Assembly (NCBI GenBank): GCA_946183765.1
Contig: CAMHDC010000041.1
Coordinates: forward strand, 1 to 8,160
Length of the DNA: 8,160 nt
Direction of reading: 5' to 3'
Source of the DNA: an uncultured Clostridia bacterium
GTDB taxonomy: Bacteria > Bacillota > Clostridia > Christensenellales > CAG-138
The notes beneath the pieces were generated by a model. That model had not been told where the DNA came from and ran no database searches. It saw only the letters and a program-made list of their open reading frames with translations. A program made the position numbers and the translations under genes. Positions 5,786 to 8,160 of the stretch are shown here, in pieces. Position 1 is the stretch's first letter. Every line of letters begins with the position of its first letter.

Positions 5786-7892
5786 ACGGTTTCATCTTCA
5801 TATGTTTGTGCTGGCGGTCGTCCTGCTGTGGATGGCCTTTCCTGCGTGGGCGGAGAACGACGAACCCCTGACGCTGACGGTGGAAGCGGACCCTGACTGC
5901 CTGCTCAGCGAGGCCGGAGACATGACCTTCTTCCGGTTCACGTTGAAAAATGAACTGGAGGAGGATTATGTCCTCGATGCTTTGACGCTGCAGGGGGATC
6001 TGCTCGAAGAGCCTAAGCTTATCTCGGAAACCCTTACCATTTCAGCCAACGACGTGTTGGAATTCACATTGGAGAACGTGCGCATCGATGAGGACGAATT
6101 CGACAGGGATCTGTCCTTTCAATTGACCTGGCAGACCGTCAGCTTCGCTCCGGAAGACGAAGGGCGGGAGGATCCCATTATCACCGACCATGATCTGACG
6201 GTATCGATCCGCATCGAGCGCTTCATCGAGCCGGTGATGGGGCTTATCGTGGAACCGGACGTTCTGCTGGCTCGGGAAGGTGACCCCGTCACGGTGACCT
6301 ATACCCTCGTCAACGATACAAAGTTCGATATGACGAACCTGACCTTACAGGACATGGGCATCTCTCAGCCTTCCGTGACCCTGCCCAAGACGACGCTGAA
6401 TGCAGGGGAACGGATGGAAGTAAAAGCCACCGTGACCATGGGCAGCAGCGCCTTAGAGCTGAACCCTGTGTCCCAGTATACGGTGCGTGGCATCGAATCC
6501 AAGGCATCTGCTCCGGAAATCGTGACGGTGGAATATGTACAGGTGGATCTGAAGATGACGGTGGAAAAGTATCCTGCCACCGCCGACGGGACCCTATTTC
6601 GGATCACGCTCATCAACGACGGCACCCATCCCATGACCGAAATCCGTCTGGTGGACGAGATCGGCACCCTGATCGCGGAGGGGATCGCCCTTGAAGCGGG
6701 GGCGGAGAGGACCGTTTCCTGTACAGTGCCTTCAGCCGTTTCCTCGGGATCTGTACGCTATATTTCCTTTGAAGCCACAGGCTTCGATTGCGTGGGCGGC
6801 ACGGTCACGGTCAAAAGTCCCTCCGCCTATGAGGTCTTGCCCTTTGTGGACTCCGACCAGGTGCGTCTGAAGCTGTCCGTCCTGTTGGAGAACTCCGTCC
6901 AAAACGAAGATGGGTCAAGCCGGATGAACGTTCTCTTTGAAATTCGCAACGATTCCAATGTCCCCATTCGGAACGCCGTCGTCACCGAGGGGGATTATTT
7001 CAAAGGCGTAGTCAACGAATATGAGTTTTTGTCCACCGGCGTCACCACTTTTGAAAAGGAGTTCGTAGTTCCGGCCGGTACCCGGTCGCTTACCTTTGTG
7101 TTGACCGCCGTGGACCCGGCACAGACTCAGTACGCATCGGTGCCCATGACCTTGGACCTTTCCCCGCTGACAGCGCCGAAACCCACCAGCCTGCCGCCTA
7201 TAAAGCCCGGTGAACGGGTGGACGTGACGGGCACCATCTACGATACGGAGCTGTACGTGCGGCTCTTTCGAATGGCGGCTTTGATCGTGTTTGCCTTGCT
7301 CCTGGTGTTTCTGCTGCTGTCCGTTATTTTTCGAGTAGCGGAGATGAACGTGCGCCGGTGGCTGCCCAAGGAATCCGGCCTGCGTCCGTTCGGTCCCCGA
7401 AAGACGCCCACCGGTCCGATCCCGACAAAGGTCGGAGGCGACGCTGTCCACGATCAGTTTGGGTATATGCAGCCTGCAAAGCTTCGTTATATGGATCGGA
7501 CTGACCGGATGGCCGCCGTAGGTAGGGAGGAAGAAGCTGCAGAGGCTGTTCCTATTGTCAATTTCACTTCTGATACGGGCACCAAGACCCTATACGCCCC
7601 GCAGCCAACCGTCAACCCGTCACGCAGAACGGGAGAGATCACGGCTGTGCCCGTTCACAAGCCCCGCGTACGACCCGTTATGATCACCTCGGAAAACACA
7701 ATGCCCTTTGCACCGGTTCATGAAGGACAAGCGGCAGATAATGTAGTTACTGAACAGTCAGTGGAGATTGAACAGCAGAAAGATACCATGGCGGAGACTG
7801 TCAACTTGCAGCCGCGGGTGATCGAAACGAAACCTAAGCCTCGGATCGTCCCCCGTAAAAAACTGGAAATCATCCGTGTGTCTCAGGTATGA
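5772..7892 (+). CDS. Exported single-pass membrane protein with four beta-sandwich-like repeats, function unknown
   Basis: I do not recognise this 706-aa protein. Residues 1-27 form a signal peptide: a basic n-region, a hydrophobic core at 11-23, and A25-W26-A27 as a likely signal peptidase I site. Residues about 33-462 hold four similar units starting near 33, 156, 258 and 364. Each has a strand ending in L-x-V or similar, then an F/Y-x-L/I-x-N-D/E-type stretch, and a later AG-type turn followed by a strand. This is the pattern of CARDB/DUF11-type Ig-like folds. A proline-rich linker (463-487) leads to one transmembrane helix (about 501-520), followed by R521, R528 and R529, which fits the positive-inside rule. 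Topology is thus outside N-terminus and a cytoplasmic tail of about 186 residues, low in hydrophobics and with a very basic end. The N-terminal unit is strongly acidic (about 34 D/E against 9 K/R in residues 28-150, counted by hand). The gene overlaps yigZ by 14 bases and the HAD gene by 4. A surface-structural or adhesion/sensing role is possible; no catalytic motif is visible. Confidence 0.85.
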   Translation: MRTGKRFHLHMFVLAVVLLWMAFPAWAENDEPLTLTVEADPDCLLSEAGDMTFFRFTLKNELEEDYVLDALTLQGDLLEEPKLISETLTISANDVLEFTLENVRIDEDEFDRDLSFQLTWQTVSFAPEDEGREDPIITDHDLTVSIRIERFIEPVMGLIVEPDVLLAREGDPVTVTYTLVNDTKFDMTNLTLQDMGISQPSVTLPKTTLNAGERMEVKATVTMGSSALELNPVSQYTVRGIESKASAPEIVTVEYVQVDLKMTVEKYPATADGTLFRITLINDGTHPMTEIRLVDEIGTLIAEGIALEAGAERTVSCTVPSAVSSGSVRYISFEATGFDCVGGTVTVKSPSAYEVLPFVDSDQVRLKLSVLLENSVQNEDGSSRMNVLFEIRNDSNVPIRNAVVTEGDYFKGVVNEYEFLSTGVTTFEKEFVVPAGTRSLTFVLTAVDPAQTQYASVPMTLDLSPLTAPKPTSLPPIKPGERVDVTGTIYDTELYVRLFRMAALIVFALLLVFLLLSVIFRVAEMNVRRWLPKESGLRPFGPRKTPTGPIPTKVGGDAVHDQFGYMQPAKLRYMDRTDRMAAVGREEEAAEAVPIVNFTSDTGTKTLYAPQPTVNPSRRTGEITAVPVHKPRVRPVMITSENTMPFAPVHEGQAADNVVTEQSVEIEQQKDTMAETVNLQPRVIETKPKPRIVPRKKLEIIRVSQV
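5868..7157 (+). repeat. Four degenerate protein-level repeats (Ig/CARDB-like)
   Basis: The units run at about 5868-6221, 6237-6533, 6543-6845 and 6861-7157, each about 100-118 residues. Shared positions include a pattern of an alternating hydrophobic strand, then F/Y-T/R/E-L/I, then N-D or N-E or N-D-S: TLKNE at 57-61, TLVND at 178-182, TLIND at 279-283, EIRND at 390-394. A turn such as NAGER (210-214), EAGAER (308-313) or PAGTR (434-438) precedes the next strand. The similarity is at protein level only; I see no long DNA identity between units, so the duplications are old. Confidence 0.6.
7272..7331 (+). other. Transmembrane helix of the 706-aa protein
   Basis: Residues 501-520 are uninterrupted hydrophobics (mostly A, L, I, V, F, with one M and one S) between R500 and R521. 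This is the only strong membrane segment after the signal peptide. It separates the repeat region from the 186-residue tail encoded by 7332-7889. Confidence 0.85.
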
Positions 7893-8160
7893 TCCAAAAC
7901 TATATTTTTGATCTATACGGAACGCTGGTGGATATCCGCACCGACGAAGCCATGCCGTCCTTATGGCGGCGCATGGCTTTGTTTCTCTCGCTGCAGGGGG
8001 CGCCTTATGATCCGAAAGAGCTGCATCAAGCTTATTTGGACACCATAACGGAGCAGATCGATTTATGCGCATTTCAGCGGCCGAACATACCGAAAGCGAA
8101 CATCGAGCCAGATATCCTGCACGTTTTCGAGCGATTGTACAAGCGCAAGGGCATTTCTGT
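7889..8160 (+). CDS. HAD-superfamily hydrolase, 3'-truncated by the window edge
   Basis: The ATG at 7889 overlaps the previous stop codon in an ATGA arrangement. The frame stays open for 90 codons to the edge, so the gene is incomplete. The N-terminus MIQNYIFDLYGTLVDIRTDE is HAD motif I, with nucleophilic D8 and T12 in the DxxxT context. The second aspartate of the phosphatase-type DxD signature is replaced by Y10, as in the DAYGT form of haloacid dehalogenases and in many uncharacterised clostridial HAD proteins. Residues from about 20 onward look like the start of a helical C1-type cap domain. Motifs II-IV are outside the window, so the substrate and even the reaction class (phosphatase or dehalogenase-like) cannot be assigned. 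No clear Shine-Dalgarno is visible (only a CAGG at 7884-7887). Translation probably depends on coupling to the upstream gene. Confidence 0.85.
   Translation, partial: MIQNYIFDLYGTLVDIRTDEAMPSLWRRMALFLSLQGAPYDPKELHQAYLDTITEQIDLCAFQRPNIPKANIEPDILHVFERLYKRKGIS

Overview
The window reads as a stretch of chromosome from a moderately GC-rich (mid-50s % by eye) member of the Bacillota, most likely an anaerobic Clostridia lineage of the Oscillospiraceae or Christensenellales type. This is inferred from the Shine-Dalgarno sequences (AAGGAG, AGGAGG), the dense same-strand packing, and the family variants seen: a CBS-type MgtE, a DUF362-ferredoxin fusion, the RNPRG-type endonuclease IV and a FDLYGTL-type HAD protein. 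No taxonomic marker is present, so the assignment is tentative. All genes lie on the + strand. Both window edges cut a gene. I see no tRNA, rRNA, CRISPR array, insertion sequence, phage gene or attachment site.

Left part (1-4200): the C-terminal two thirds of a MgtE magnesium channel; 12 bases later, a DUF362 protein carrying two [4Fe-4S] ferredoxin motifs; and 47 bases later, a full-length acetoacetyl-CoA synthetase (653 aa from its Shine-Dalgarno-supported start). The group ends with a GC-rich hairpin and short T run (4166-4197) that looks like an intrinsic terminator. That hairpin lies immediately upstream of the ribosome binding site of the next gene.

Right part (4201-8160): endonuclease IV (nfo) with all nine metal ligands, then an 84-base gap holding a candidate extended -10 promoter, then a tightly overlapping set: yigZ (IMPACT family), an unrecognised 706-aa exported, membrane-anchored protein, and the start of a HAD-superfamily hydrolase. 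The last three overlap by 14 and 4 bases and are probably one transcript with translational coupling.

How the genes work together: most are housekeeping functions (Mg2+ entry, acetoacetate activation, base-excision repair, a translation-associated factor) and no single pathway joins them. The least explained gene is the 706-aa protein. It has a signal peptide, four tandem beta-sandwich-like repeats outside the cell, one transmembrane helix and a roughly 186-residue, probably disordered cytoplasmic tail with a basic end. If the window holds anything undescribed, this protein and its coupled neighbours are the best candidate. I do not see strong evidence for a dedicated defence, mobile or biosynthetic system.
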